Assembly (NCBI GenBank): GCA_025997795.1
Contig: BNVB01000051.1
Location: forward strand, 1-17,616
DNA length: 17,616 bases
Direction of reading: 5' to 3'
From: Spirochaetia bacterium
GTDB taxonomy: Bacteria; Spirochaetota; Spirochaetia; Treponematales; Breznakiellaceae
Part shown: one piece after another, positions 1 through 8,329 of the stretch
Position numbering within the stretch: the stretch's first letter is position 1
Layout: every line of letters starts with the position of its first letter
Notes under the pieces: generated by a model
What the model saw: the letters and a program-made list of their open reading frames with translations, nothing else
Database searches by the model: none
What the model was told of the DNA's origin: nothing
Position numbers and translations under genes: made by a program

Positions 1-284
1 CTTGGCAGGATAAACATATGCCTGTAGACAGCTTTGCGCCGAACGGCTGGGGCTTGTACAATATACACGGGAACGTGTGGGAATGGTGCTGGGACCGGTA
101 TGGGGCGTACTCGGCCAGCAGCCAGACAAACCCCCCGGGCCCCACCACAGGAACGAACCGCGTGTTGCGCGGCGGGTCGTATTGGGAATGGGGGCAATCC
201 CTCCGTTCGGCAACGAGGAAGGTACGTGAACCGGAAGCCTACGACTGCGCGTATGGGTTCCGTGTGGTGAGCAAAGTCCAGTAA
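1..284 (+). CDS. SUMF1-fold (formylglycine-generating-enzyme-like) protein, 3' end only
   Basis: C-terminal part of a SUMF1/FGE-sulfatase domain. The reading frame is open to the window edge: the first full codon is at position 3, and the residues before the ATG at 18 (WQDKH) fit the family, so the ATG at 18 is internal and the true start lies upstream. Visible family motifs are PNGWGLYNIHGNVWEWC, then RVLRGGSYW, an RSATR segment and a closing GFRVV. True formylglycine-generating enzymes carry two active-site cysteines just after the RGGS motif; here that stretch reads SYWEWGQSLRSATR with no cysteine, so this is probably a non-catalytic or differently acting member of the fold (the fold also occurs in EgtB-like and carbohydrate-binding proteins). 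It ends in TAA and is followed directly by two hairpins. Confidence is high for the fold and low for any function. Confidence 0.85.
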   Translation, partial: WQDKHMPVDSFAPNGWGLYNIHGNVWEWCWDRYGAYSASSQTNPPGPTTGTNRVLRGGSYWEWGQSLRSATRKVREPEAYDCAYGFRVVSKVQ

Positions 285-303
285 AAGATTGCGGCTTTTG
301 TCC

Positions 304-330
304 TAACGGTTTGCCATAGGCAAATCGTTA
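304..330 (+). terminator. Hairpin downstream of the SUMF1-fold gene
   Basis: Inverted repeat TAACGGTTTGCC / GGCAAATCGTTA around a 3-nt loop: 12 pairs, one of them G-U when read as plus-strand RNA (it would be a C-A mismatch on the other strand). This favours a structure in the plus-strand transcript. There is no U-tract of its own. It sits 20 nt after the stop codon and just before the main terminator, so it may be a 3' stabilising or accessory stem. Confidence 0.5.
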
Positions 331-335
331 CGGAG

Positions 336-372
336 GCTGTCCGGGAAGTAATTCCCGGACAGCTTTTTTTTT
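336..372 (+). terminator. Rho-independent terminator of the SUMF1-fold gene
   Basis: Perfect 12-bp stem (GCTGTCCGGGAA, 336-347, with TTCCCGGACAGC, 352-363), a GTAA tetraloop and nine T residues (364-372). It separates the upstream unit from the gcv operon. Confidence 0.95.
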
Positions 373-406
373 GTCATCAACCATGCGCATCAACTATGCG
401 GGCGGA

Positions 407-441
407 TTTACAAATCCCTCCGTCCGGGTTATTCTTACTAC
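407..441 (+). promoter_or_regulatory. Predicted promoter of the gcv operon, leaderless arrangement
   Basis: TTTACA (407-412), 17-nt spacer, TATTCT (430-435), then 6 nt to the ATG of gcvT. The sequence before the ATG (TTATTCTTACTAC) has no Shine-Dalgarno motif. With the -10 box this close, transcription would begin at or next to the start codon. Only 69 nt separate the upstream terminator from gcvT, so there is no room for a glycine riboswitch. The hexamers are seen; their function is inferred. Confidence 0.45.
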
Positions 442-1635
442 ATGAAAACCACCCTGCTCCACTCCTGGCACGAAACGGCCGGTGCCCGCTTTGCTCCCTT
501 TGCGGGTTTTGATATGCCCATCCAGTATAAAACCGGGGCAGTGGAAGAACACCGGCTGTGCCGCCGTTCGGCGGGGCTTTTTGACATTGACCACATGGGT
601 CAGTTCCTTGCGGCGGGGCCCGGCGCCGGATCGGCCCTTTCTGCCCTGGTTTCGGGGGCAATCCTTGATATGGAAAACGGAGAAGCCCGGTACAGCCTGC
701 TCTTAAACGAAGCGGGCGGCGTTATTGACGATCTTTTTATCTACCGGCTGGGAAAAAGCGAAGACCCCGACGGCCCCTGGTTTGTGGTGGTTAACGCAGG
801 AAACCGGGAAACCGATTATGCCTGGTTTACCGGTAAATTACCTCCGGGCACGCTTACCGATATATCAGAAGATACCTACATGATCGCCGTCCAGGGCCCC
901 CGGGCGGTGGAGCTGCTCGATTACTTGGCGGCACAAAAACCGGCGGATGTTCCGGCGCTCCCGGCTGCAAGCGACCCTGCAATCTGCTCAAGCTATAATC
1001 TTGCTGTACCCAAGGCCGCCTCGGTCTCTGCAATAAAACGGGCGCACATAGCGGAACTGAGTCTGGCGGGTATTCCCGTTCTGGCGGGCCGTACGGGGTA
1101 TACCGGGGAAGACGGGGCGGAACTGTACTGCAAGACCAAAGCGGCCCTGCCCCTCTGGGAGGCCCTCTTAAGCGGAGCCGCTGCCGCAAACATAGAGGCT
1201 GGCCCTGTGGGACTGGCCGCCCGGGATTCCCTCCGCTTTGAAGCGGGTATGCCCCTCCACGGCCACGAGATAAGCCCCACGATCACTCCCCTGGAAGCGC
1301 TTCTTTCCTGGGCCTGCGACTTTACCAAGGACTTTACCGGCAAAGAAGCGCTCCTGGCCCAAAAAGCTGCGGGGCTTAAACGAAAGCTTGTTACCGTAAC
1401 TGTTTCCGGCGGCGTACCCCGGGAAGGTTACCGGGTGCTCAACAGCGCGGGGCTTGAAATTGGTACGGCGGCGGCGGGGCTGTTCTGTCCCACCACAGGA
1501 ACCTATTCGGCCAATGCCTTTGTTCCGCCGGAATATGCCGCCGTGGGAACAAAACTGGCGGTAGAAATTCGGGGCAGCGCCAAAGAAGCGGAAGTGATCA
1601 AGCGGCCCCTCTATGTGCCGGTATACCGGCGTTAA
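442..1635 (+). CDS. gcvT: Aminomethyltransferase, glycine cleavage T-protein
   Basis: T-protein of the glycine cleavage system. It takes the aminomethyl group carried on lipoyl-GcvH, releases NH3 and forms 5,10-methylene-tetrahydrofolate in the cytoplasm. The 397 residues are slightly longer than the common length of about 365. Family blocks in order are GARFAPFAGFDMPIQY (14-29), GLFDIDHMGQF (45-55), ARYSLLLNEAGGVIDDL (82-98, containing the conserved acidic pair D96/D97 where the catalytic Asp lies), RTGYTGEDG, ARDSLRFEAGMPLHGHEI and a C-terminal RPLYVPVYRR. The ATG is chosen because MKTTLLHSWH aligns with the normal family N-terminus, although it lacks a Shine-Dalgarno sequence. It is the first gene of gcvT-H-PA-PB, and gcvH follows after 26 nt. 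Confidence 0.97.
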   Translation: MKTTLLHSWHETAGARFAPFAGFDMPIQYKTGAVEEHRLCRRSAGLFDIDHMGQFLAAGPGAGSALSALVSGAILDMENGEARYSLLLNEAGGVIDDLFIYRLGKSEDPDGPWFVVVNAGNRETDYAWFTGKLPPGTLTDISEDTYMIAVQGPRAVELLDYLAAQKPADVPALPAASDPAICSSYNLAVPKAASVSAIKRAHIAELSLAGIPVLAGRTGYTGEDGAELYCKTKAALPLWEALLSGAAAANIEAGPVGLAARDSLRFEAGMPLHGHEISPTITPLEALLSWACDFTKDFTGKEALLAQKAAGLKRKLVTVTVSGGVPREGYRVLNSAGLEIGTAAAGLFCPTTGTYSANAFVPPEYAAVGTKLAVEIRGSAKEAEVIKRPLYVPVYRR

Positions 1636-1661
1636 ATCAAACAACACAAAGGAAGGATCGT

Positions 1662-2048
1662 ATGAAAGTGGATCAAAACGCCCGGTACCTTAAAAGCCAT
1701 GAATGGGCCCGGAAAGACGGAAACCTTATTATCGTGGGAATTTCCGATCATGCACAGGACAGCCTGGGGGACATTGTTTTTGTGGACCTTCCCAAACCGG
1801 GGGAAAGCTTTAAGGCCGGAGCGGTATTTGGGGTGGTGGAATCCACCAAGGCCGCCAGCGATCTGTATCTTCCGGTAAGCGGGAAGATCAGCGAGGTAAA
1901 CAGCGCCCTTGTACCGGCCCCGGAAACGGTAAACAAAGACTGTTACGGCGAAGGGTGGTTTGTCAAAGTGGAACCGGAAAACCCCGCAGAATTCGATACC
2001 CTGCTGGATCCCACGGAATATGAAAAAATCGCCGCAGCGGAGGAATAG
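1662..2048 (+). CDS. gcvH: Glycine cleavage system H-protein (lipoyl carrier)
   Basis: Small lipoylated carrier that shuttles the aminomethyl intermediate from the P-protein to the T-protein and is then reoxidised by the L-protein. The 128 residues are the normal length. The lipoylation site is in VVESTKAASD, with the acceptor lysine at K63; the N-terminal SHEWARKDG and IVGISDHAQDSLGDIVFVDLP match the family. A clear Shine-Dalgarno sequence, AGGAAGG at 1650-1656, lies 5 nt before the ATG. The stop codon TAG abuts the GTG start of gcvPA. No lipoate ligase or L-protein gene is in the window, so modification and reoxidation rely on genes elsewhere. Confidence 0.98.
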   Translation: MKVDQNARYLKSHEWARKDGNLIIVGISDHAQDSLGDIVFVDLPKPGESFKAGAVFGVVESTKAASDLYLPVSGKISEVNSALVPAPETVNKDCYGEGWFVKVEPENPAEFDTLLDPTEYEKIAAAEE

Positions 2049-3398
2049 GTGCCCTACATCCCCATAACCCGGACCCAAAAAGACGAAATGCTCCAAACCC
2101 TGGGGGTCGCTTCTTTGGAAGATCTTTTTTGCGAGATCCCCAAAGATTTCCGCTTCCCCCTCCTTAAACTTGATGAAGGGCTTGGCGAAGCCGAAGTGCT
2201 GCGGGAAATAACAGCGCTGGCGGAGCGGAACCTCCATGCGGGAAAAGCCCGGTGGTTCCTTGGCGCGGGGTGTTACAACCACTTTATTCCCGCTGCGGTG
2301 GGCGCCCTGGCAAGCCGGGGCGAATTTCTTACCGCCTACACTCCCTACCAGCCGGAAGTAAGCCAGGGAACCCTCCAGGCTATCTTTGAATACCAAAGTA
2401 TGATTGCCGAGCTTCTGGGCATGGATGTGGTAAACGCCGGACATTACGACGGCGCCGCTGCTCTGGCGGAAGCGGTTATCATCGCCCTTAAACAAAAGGG
2501 CGGAGCCGCCGGACAGCGGATACTCGTTCCGGCGGCGTTACATCCCGAATACCGGGAGGTGCTTACCGTTTACCTTGCCGCCTATGAACCGGTAATCGAA
2601 ACCTATTCAGGTGATCCGGCGGCGGCGGTGTCCGGCGAAATTGCCTGCCTGGCGGCAGCCTATCCTGATTTTTTTGGGACGATCCCAAACCTAAAGGGAG
2701 CCGCCGAAACGGCCCATGCCGCGGGGGGCCTTTTTATTGTTCACGCCGATCCGGTAATGCTGGGTCTTTTTAAAAGCCCCGGCGAATACGGCGCGGACAT
2801 CGTTACCGCCGAAGGCCAAAGCCTGGGGAACGACATGAACTACGGCGGCCCCCTCTTGGGGATCATGGCAGTTACAAAAGATCTGATGCGGAAGATCCCC
2901 GGCCGTATTGTGGGAGAAGCTAAAGATGCCCAGGGCAGACGGGGTTTTGTGCTTACCCTTTCCGCCCGGGAACAGCATATACGCCGGGAACGGGCGGTAT
3001 CCAACATCTGTTCCAACCAGGGCCTCTCTATGCTCCGATCCTGTATTTACCTGGCCCTCCTGGGAAAGCAGGGCCTCCGGCACATCGCCGAACTGTGCTG
3101 GCACCGTTCCCACTATGCTGCGGCGCAGATAGCCGCCCTGCCGGGTTTTTCCGCGGCAGGAAACTTCTTTAAGGAATTTACCGTCAAACTGCCAAAACTT
3201 CCCGCCGGCCGGACACAGGGTGATGCGACAGCGGAAACTGTCTGTTCCGCCCTTGCCGCCAAAGACATAACGGCGGGACTTCCCCTTTCCCGGTATTTCC
3301 CCGAACGAAAAAACGAACTCTTGGTTTGTGTAACCGAACAAAATTCCAGGGCCGACATTGATTACCTGGTAAATGCCCTAAGGGAGTTTTATCTATGA
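2049..3398 (+). CDS. gcvPA: Glycine dehydrogenase (decarboxylating) subunit 1, P-protein alpha
   Basis: N-terminal half of a split P-protein. With GcvPB it forms the PLP enzyme that decarboxylates glycine and loads the aminomethyl group on GcvH. At 449 residues it is the usual length for the split-type subunit 1. Recognisable blocks are the N-terminal PYIPITRTQKDEML, then FLGAGCYNHFIP and FLTAYTPYQPEVSQGTLQ near residues 75-115, and a TLSAREQHIRRERA segment followed by SNICSNQ. The start is GTG, directly after the gcvH stop, with GGAGG at 2039-2043 and a 5-nt spacer. The PLP lysine is not here but in GcvPB. The stop codon overlaps the start of gcvPB (ATGA), suggesting translational coupling and 1:1 production. 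Confidence 0.97.
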   Translation: MPYIPITRTQKDEMLQTLGVASLEDLFCEIPKDFRFPLLKLDEGLGEAEVLREITALAERNLHAGKARWFLGAGCYNHFIPAAVGALASRGEFLTAYTPYQPEVSQGTLQAIFEYQSMIAELLGMDVVNAGHYDGAAALAEAVIIALKQKGGAAGQRILVPAALHPEYREVLTVYLAAYEPVIETYSGDPAAAVSGEIACLAAAYPDFFGTIPNLKGAAETAHAAGGLFIVHADPVMLGLFKSPGEYGADIVTAEGQSLGNDMNYGGPLLGIMAVTKDLMRKIPGRIVGEAKDAQGRRGFVLTLSAREQHIRRERAVSNICSNQGLSMLRSCIYLALLGKQGLRHIAELCWHRSHYAAAQIAALPGFSAAGNFFKEFTVKLPKLPAGRTQGDATAETVCSALAAKDITAGLPLSRYFPERKNELLVCVTEQNSRADIDYLVNALREFYL

Positions 3399-4888
3399 GC
3401 AGCGCTTCCATCTCCAACATATCAACCCCGCTTCTAATAGAAGAAAGCGCAAAAGGCCGTTTAGGAGCCGTACTGCCAAAGTGCGATGTGGAAAAAACAG
3501 CCCTGCCCCAGGATCTGATCCGGCAATCGCTGGAACTGCCCGAACTGGACGAAGCTTCGGTGGTCCGCCACTTTACCCGGCTTTCGCAAAAAAACTTTTC
3601 TGTCGACGGCCAGTTTTATCCCCTGGGTTCCTGTACCATGAAGTATAACCCCAAAATGAACGAAGAAGCGGCGGCCCAGCGGGGCTTCCGGTTTTCCCAC
3701 CCGCTGGTTCAGGATGAATACAATCAGGGCAATCTGGAACTCTTGTACCGGCTCCAGGAAAGCCTGCGGGAAATAACCGGCTTTGAAGGCTGTTCTCTCC
3801 AGGGCGCCGCCGGCGCCCAGGGAGAACTGGCAGGAATTCTTATGATCCGCGCCTATCACCGCAGCCGGGGCGACACTCAACGCATCCGGGTGCTGGTTCC
3901 CGACTCGGCCCACGGTACCAATCCCGCTACCTGTACCATGGCAGGGTTTGTTACTGAAACAATCCCTTCGGATAAAAACGGAGCCGTGGACATGGATGCC
4001 CTGCGGGAAGCAGCGGGCGTTGGCGAAAAATCCGCCGCGGACAAGTCCACGACCCTGGCGGGGCTGATGATCACCAACCCCGGTACCCTGGGACTTTTTG
4101 AAAAAAATATCGTGGAAATTATCCGTATCATTCACGAAGCCGGGGGCCTTGTTTACGGCGATGGGGCCAACATGAACGCCCTTATGGGAATTGTCAAACC
4201 CGGCGAACTTGGTTTTGACGTGATGCACCTTAACCTGCACAAAACCTTTTCCACTCCCCACGGCGGCGGCGGCCCCGGTGCGGGAGCAGTTTTAGCGGGT
4301 AAAACCCTGGCGGTTTTTCTTCCCGGTCCGGTGGCAGTGCGGTCCGCAGACAGCGCCGGTTCCACATGGTTCCGCCTTGAACAACCCCCGTCTTCCATAG
4401 GGCGGCTTAAGGTATTTAACGGCAATTTTGCCGTCCTTGTCCGGGCCTATGCGTATATCCGCACCCTGGGAGCAGAGGGTCTGCGCCGGGCATCGGAATA
4501 TGCGGTACTCAACGCCAACTATCTGCGCTTCCTTGTCAAGGAAAAGTACCCCACCCCCTACGGTGCAGACCGGCCCTGTATGCACGAATTTACCGCCTCC
4601 CCCGATTTGGGAAACGGTATCCATACCATCGACATCGCCAAGCGGCTGATTGATTACGGTTTCCACCCTCCCACGGTGTACTTCCCCTTAATCGTCAAAG
4701 AAGCTTTTATGGCGGAACCCACCGAAACAGAAAACCGGGAAACCCTGGAAGCCTTTGCTGCCGCCCTTGTCTCCATTGCCGGGGAAGCCCAAACCAACCC
4801 GGAACTGCTTAAGGAAGCGCCCCGCCATACCCCCGTGGGAAGGCTTGACGAAACAGCGGCAGCCCGGAACCCCGTATTGCGGTGGTAG
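3395..4888 (+). CDS. gcvPB: Glycine dehydrogenase (decarboxylating) subunit 2, P-protein beta
   Basis: C-terminal, PLP-carrying half of the split P-protein, 497 residues. The PLP-binding lysine is K283 in HLNLHKTFSTPHGGGGPG. Other family blocks are FYPLGSCTMKYNPK (75-87), LQGAAGAQGELAG (135-147), PDSAHGTNPA (169-178) and YGDGANMNALMG (254-265). It starts with ATG overlapping the gcvPA stop by 4 nt, with AGGGAG at 3381-3386 and an 8-nt spacer. It is the last gene of the gcv operon. No intrinsic terminator is visible in the 136 nt before xseA, so read-through is possible. Confidence 0.97.
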   Translation: MSSASISNISTPLLIEESAKGRLGAVLPKCDVEKTALPQDLIRQSLELPELDEASVVRHFTRLSQKNFSVDGQFYPLGSCTMKYNPKMNEEAAAQRGFRFSHPLVQDEYNQGNLELLYRLQESLREITGFEGCSLQGAAGAQGELAGILMIRAYHRSRGDTQRIRVLVPDSAHGTNPATCTMAGFVTETIPSDKNGAVDMDALREAAGVGEKSAADKSTTLAGLMITNPGTLGLFEKNIVEIIRIIHEAGGLVYGDGANMNALMGIVKPGELGFDVMHLNLHKTFSTPHGGGGPGAGAVLAGKTLAVFLPGPVAVRSADSAGSTWFRLEQPPSSIGRLKVFNGNFAVLVRAYAYIRTLGAEGLRRASEYAVLNANYLRFLVKEKYPTPYGADRPCMHEFTASPDLGNGIHTIDIAKRLIDYGFHPPTVYFPLIVKEAFMAEPTETENRETLEAFAAALVSIAGEAQTNPELLKEAPRHTPVGRLDETAAARNPVLRW

Positions 4889-4988
4889 TTTTGTTTTAAC
4901 ACCTTTGGCGGGTTTTGGAAATTGCAGGATTTTCGGATTCTTTTCCGGCGTGCAGTATTACAACTGGCGATCCTTAACGGAAGATACA

Positions 4989-5024
4989 TTGTTTCCGCCC
5001 CGCCCGCTGTGATATACTCTTTCC
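4989..5024 (+). promoter_or_regulatory. Predicted promoter of xseA-xseB-mutL, leaderless arrangement
   Basis: TTGTTT (4989-4994), 18-nt spacer, TATACT (5013-5018) preceded by TGA, which makes it an extended -10 (TGnTATACT), then 6 nt to the GTG of xseA. No Shine-Dalgarno motif precedes the GTG. The rest of the gcvPB-xseA gap (4889-4988) shows nothing else that I recognise. Confidence 0.55.
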
Positions 5025-6233
5025 GTGGGACACAAAATCACCGTCTCGGAACTGACAAACCTTATCAGGCAAAATCTTGAAAATGCCTTTCCCCAGCTTG
5101 TTGTTGAAGGGGAAATTTCCAACTGCAGGCCTTCCAGTACGGGGCACCTGTACTTTTCTTTAAAAGATCCGGGGGCCAAGATTGACGGGGTGATGTTCAA
5201 AAACCGTATTCCCTTTCTCGACTTTGAACCCCGGGACGGTATGCTTATCCGTGTCCGCTGCCGCCTTTCGGTATATCCCCAGCGGGGAAGTTACCAGCTG
5301 GTCTGCGAAGATATGGAACTGGCCGGAGCGGGGGATATTCTGGCCATGCTGGAACAGCGGAAGCGGGCTCTCGCTGCGGAGGGGCTTTTTGATGCGGAGC
5401 GGAAAAGACCCATCCCCCGTTTTCCCGAAACAATTGCTGTGGTTAGTTCGCCCACCGGTGCGGCAGTGCAGGATATCCTTAACATTGTAAAACGCCGGGC
5501 CCGGGGTATCAGGGTGATTATCCTTCCCGCACCGGTTCAGGGAGCCGATGCGGCGCAGATTATCGCCCGGCGCATAGAACAGGCAAACCAATGGAAACTG
5601 GCGGAGGTACTTATTGTGGGGCGGGGCGGCGGCTCCCTGGAGGATCTGCTCCCCTTTTCGGAAGAGATTGTTGTCCGCGCTGTGGCGGATTCGGAAATTC
5701 CCGTTATAAGCGCCGTAGGCCACGAAATAGATAATGCCCTTTGTGATCTAGCCGCAGATCTCCGGGCCCCCACACCATCGGCGGCGGCGGAACTTGTCAG
5801 CGCAGAGCGGAGCGATACACTGGAACGAATTGGCAGCGTAAAAGAAGAAATGAAAGCCGCCATACAAAGGCGGCTTGAACGGGCCCGGCTTCTTGTGCGG
5901 CCATTCAGTATTGAAGATTTGGAACGCAGTTTTAGGGTGATCCTCCAGCCCGCCCTGGTTCGTTTTGATGATGCCAAAGAAGGCCTTGTTAACGCCCTTT
6001 CGGAACGTATCGACCAGTACCGAAGGCGGCTGGAAATTGCCGGAGCCGGGCTGGAAGCGGGAAGCCCCCTCTCAATACTGGAACGGGGTTTTTCGGTGGT
6101 GGTAAACGAACGGACCGGTACAATTCTTCGCCGGGGATCCGAAACAAAACCCGGCGACAGGCTCAAGATTAGGCCCCTGGAAGGGCTTGTATATGCGGTA
6201 ACCGAAAAAATCACCGAGCGGAGTGAAGCATGA
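5025..6233 (+). CDS. xseA: Exodeoxyribonuclease VII large subunit
   Basis: Catalytic large subunit of exonuclease VII, which degrades single-stranded DNA from both ends and acts in mismatch repair and processing of damaged DNA. The 402 residues are in the normal range. Order: an N-terminal OB-fold (ITVSEL, VVEGEISNCRPSSTGHLYFSLKD, residues 5-48), then the nuclease domain with VVSSPTGAAVQD (139-150), IVGRGGGSLEDLLPFSEE (197-214) and SAVGHEIDNALCDLAADLRAPTPSAAAEL (229-257), then a helical C-terminal part. D150, R200, H233 and D236 correspond, at a constant offset of 5, to the E. coli catalytic residues D155, R205, H238 and D241. The GTG start lacks a Shine-Dalgarno sequence but gives the normal family N-terminus. 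It overlaps xseB by 4 nt (ATGA). Confidence 0.97.
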   Translation: MGHKITVSELTNLIRQNLENAFPQLVVEGEISNCRPSSTGHLYFSLKDPGAKIDGVMFKNRIPFLDFEPRDGMLIRVRCRLSVYPQRGSYQLVCEDMELAGAGDILAMLEQRKRALAAEGLFDAERKRPIPRFPETIAVVSSPTGAAVQDILNIVKRRARGIRVIILPAPVQGADAAQIIARRIEQANQWKLAEVLIVGRGGGSLEDLLPFSEEIVVRAVADSEIPVISAVGHEIDNALCDLAADLRAPTPSAAAELVSAERSDTLERIGSVKEEMKAAIQRRLERARLLVRPFSIEDLERSFRVILQPALVRFDDAKEGLVNALSERIDQYRRRLEIAGAGLEAGSPLSILERGFSVVVNERTGTILRRGSETKPGDRLKIRPLEGLVYAVTEKITERSEA

Positions 6234-6460
6234 AAAATTTTGAAGAACGGCTGGAAAAACTTGAAACCTTGGGCGAAGCGATACGCAAGAGCGATATTCC
6301 TTTGGAAGATGCTCTAAAGGCATTTGAGGAAGGAATCAAACTGGCCCGTTCCCTGGAAAAAGATTTGGAAAAAATCGAAAGCCGTATCGAACTGCTCCTT
6401 AACGCCCCGGAAGCAAAGGTTCAGGAAACTCCGGAACTGGATCTTTTTGACAGCGAGTAA
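6230..6460 (+). CDS. xseB: Exodeoxyribonuclease VII small subunit
   Basis: Small helical subunit that binds the helical tail of XseA in several copies and is needed for exonuclease VII activity. The 76 residues are typical. The family pattern is plain: FEERLEKLETLGEAIRKSDIPLEDALKAFEEGI, followed by a long charged helix. GGAG (6220-6223) lies 6 nt before the ATG, which overlaps the xseA stop. mutL begins 5 nt after the TAA. Confidence 0.95.
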   Translation: MKNFEERLEKLETLGEAIRKSDIPLEDALKAFEEGIKLARSLEKDLEKIESRIELLLNAPEAKVQETPELDLFDSE

Positions 6461-6465
6461 AAACC

Positions 6466-8328
6466 ATGATACGGATACTGCCCCCGGAAGAAGCAAAAAA
6501 AATTGCCGCCGGTGAAGTTGTGGACCGGCCTGCGGCGCTGGTCCGGGAATTTATAGACAATGCCCTGGACTCGGGAGCTGCTTCGATTGAACTAAACATT
6601 GAAGGCGGCGGTATCGACAAGGTTGAAGTAATTGATAACGGTTCGGGGATGAACCGGGAAGATCTGGAACTCTGCGTTAAAACCCATGCCACAAGCAAAA
6701 TACAATCCATGGACGATCTTTCCCGATCTACCACTCTGGGATTCCGGGGCGAAGCTCTGGCGGCGGCGGCGGCAACGGCCCGGCTGGAAATTATTACCAG
6801 TACCGACGGCAGAGAAGCATGGCGTCTGGAAACATCCCCTGATGGTCTGGAAACAGATAGTGTGAGGCTTACCCAAACCAGGCGGACCCGGGGTACCAGT
6901 ATCCGGGCATCGGGGCTTTTTGATACAATTCCCGCCCGGAAACGTTTTCTTAAACGGGAAGCAAGCGAAGCTGCCCTCTGCCGTCAAATCTTTATCGAAA
7001 AGGCGCTGGCCTTTCCCGAAGTCTCTTTCCGTTTTACCCAGAACGGTCAGCTTAAGCTGCAGTTATTGCCTTACCGCGATTCCCCGGTAAGGGCTTTGCA
7101 AAAACGTTTTGGCGATATTCTGTTTGCTCCCCGTGAACGGGTTTTTCTCCATGGGGCTGAACAAGCGGGTCAGGGCTTCCGGGTAACGGTGATTTTCGGC
7201 GGACCCGAACTGTTCCGCCATGATCGCCGGCAAGAGTACATCTTTGCCAACAAACGGCGTATCCAGGACTACAGCCTTATGCAGGCTTTGGAATACGGCC
7301 TGGCAGGATTTTTTCCCAACGGGAGCCATCCGGTGGGTGCGGTCTTTGTGGAAGTGGACCCCGCCCTGGCGGACTTTAACATACACCCGGCAAAACGGGA
7401 AGTACGCTTTGCCGATTCTGGCGCTATCCACCACGGTGTTACAAAACTGCTGCGGGACTATGTCCGTGGAAGCGGCCGGGTTCTTGCAGAGTATGCCGCG
7501 GGTGTTGGAATGGATGCCGCGGATTCTGGAATGGATGCCGCAGAAGGTGGAATGGCCAACGTTTACCGTACACCCGAACTTGGTTTTGGTCCGGCTGATA
7601 AGCGGCCGTCCCGGTATTCCCCTTTGGGGAATACCTACAACCAGTCGCTGGCCATGGAAGCGCTGTTGGCCCGGCGGGATGAATTTACCGCCGCCGGATT
7701 TGCCGCAGAACCGGAAGTTTCCTACACACAGGAAACTGCACCCGGCGCTGTTCAGGCGGCGGGCGTGCCGACGGCGAGCGTGCGGCTTGTAGGCCGGGCC
7801 TTTGATCTTTTTATTATCGCCGAACGGCAGGGGCGCCTCTACCTTATCGATCAACATGCTGCCCATGAACGGATACTCTACAATCACTTTTTGTTAAAGC
7901 CCATTGTGACCCAGGAATTGCTGGTGGCCATTCCCTTTACCACATCCGGCGAAGAAGAAGACCGCTTTCTAAAAACCAAACAGGAAGAACTCAAGGCACT
8001 TGGCATTGTCCTTGAAAATACCGGCGGGTCCTGGTATATAGAAGCGCTGCCCGCAGGATGGAAAGAAAGCGACAGCGGAACCGTGGAAGAAATTCTTTCC
8101 CTGCGCAGCGCCGGAACCAACATGACCGAACGCTGGGCTGCAGCTCTGGCCTGCCGTGCCGCAGTAAAAGACGGTGACCGGCTGGACGACGGCGCCGCCC
8201 TGGCCCTGGCGGAAGCGGCCCTGGCCCTGGCGGATAAAGGCGGTATGCCACGGTGTCCCCACGGCCGGCCCCTTTGGGCAGAACTCTGCCGGGAAGATCT
8301 TTTTAAGGCAGTAAGACGAACAGAATAG
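6466..8328 (+). CDS. mutL: DNA mismatch repair protein MutL
   Basis: Mismatch repair ATPase that couples MutS to strand incision. 620 residues. N-terminal GHKL ATPase: catalytic E28 in REFIDNALDSGA, DNGSGM (57-62), TLGFRGEAL (90-98), GTSIRASGLFDTIPARKRFL (143-162) and FNIHPAKREVRF (304-315). A poorly conserved linker (about 340-435) carries a short tandem repeat. The C-terminal domain begins near 441 (LVGRAFDLFI). It carries endonuclease-type motifs: DQHAAHERILYN (462-473), ACR (562-564) and CPHGRP (597-602). In the canonical DQHA(X)2E(X)4E the last residue is Glu; here it is N473. The retained motifs still point to an incising, MutH-independent MutL. The ATG lies 5 nt after xseB without a strong Shine-Dalgarno sequence, so translation is probably coupled. 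Confidence 0.97.
   Translation: MIRILPPEEAKKIAAGEVVDRPAALVREFIDNALDSGAASIELNIEGGGIDKVEVIDNGSGMNREDLELCVKTHATSKIQSMDDLSRSTTLGFRGEALAAAAATARLEIITSTDGREAWRLETSPDGLETDSVRLTQTRRTRGTSIRASGLFDTIPARKRFLKREASEAALCRQIFIEKALAFPEVSFRFTQNGQLKLQLLPYRDSPVRALQKRFGDILFAPRERVFLHGAEQAGQGFRVTVIFGGPELFRHDRRQEYIFANKRRIQDYSLMQALEYGLAGFFPNGSHPVGAVFVEVDPALADFNIHPAKREVRFADSGAIHHGVTKLLRDYVRGSGRVLAEYAAGVGMDAADSGMDAAEGGMANVYRTPELGFGPADKRPSRYSPLGNTYNQSLAMEALLARRDEFTAAGFAAEPEVSYTQETAPGAVQAAGVPTASVRLVGRAFDLFIIAERQGRLYLIDQHAAHERILYNHFLLKPIVTQELLVAIPFTTSGEEEDRFLKTKQEELKALGIVLENTGGSWYIEALPAGWKESDSGTVEEILSLRSAGTNMTERWAAALACRAAVKDGDRLDDGAALALAEAALALADKGGMPRCPHGRPLWAELCREDLFKAVRRTE
7507..7555 (+). repeat. 21-nt in-frame tandem repeat in the mutL linker
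   Basis: GGAATGGATGCCGC recurs with a 21-nt period (7507, 7528), and a third partial copy GGAATGG starts at 7549. It encodes GMDAADS-GMDAAEG-GMA in the linker between the MutL ATPase and dimerisation domains, a region that tolerates length change. Confidence 0.85.
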
Positions 8329-8329
8329 A

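Noticed and set aside
373..441. Glycine riboswitch before gcvT
   Set aside because: Only 69 nt lie between the upstream terminator and gcvT, too short for a glycine aptamer, and the predicted promoter places the transcript start at the ATG.
1632..2495. Long minus-strand open frame (287 codons) across gcvH and gcvPA
   Set aside because: It lies opposite two certain genes, resembles no family and reflects the GC-rich codon bias of the sense strand.
3461..4261. Minus-strand open frame (266 codons) opposite gcvPB
   Set aside because: Shadow of the conserved gcvPB frame; its composition is typical of an antisense translation.
5537..6214. Minus-strand open frame (225 codons) opposite xseA
   Set aside because: Ser/Arg-rich antisense translation of a clearly coding region, with no recognisable motif.
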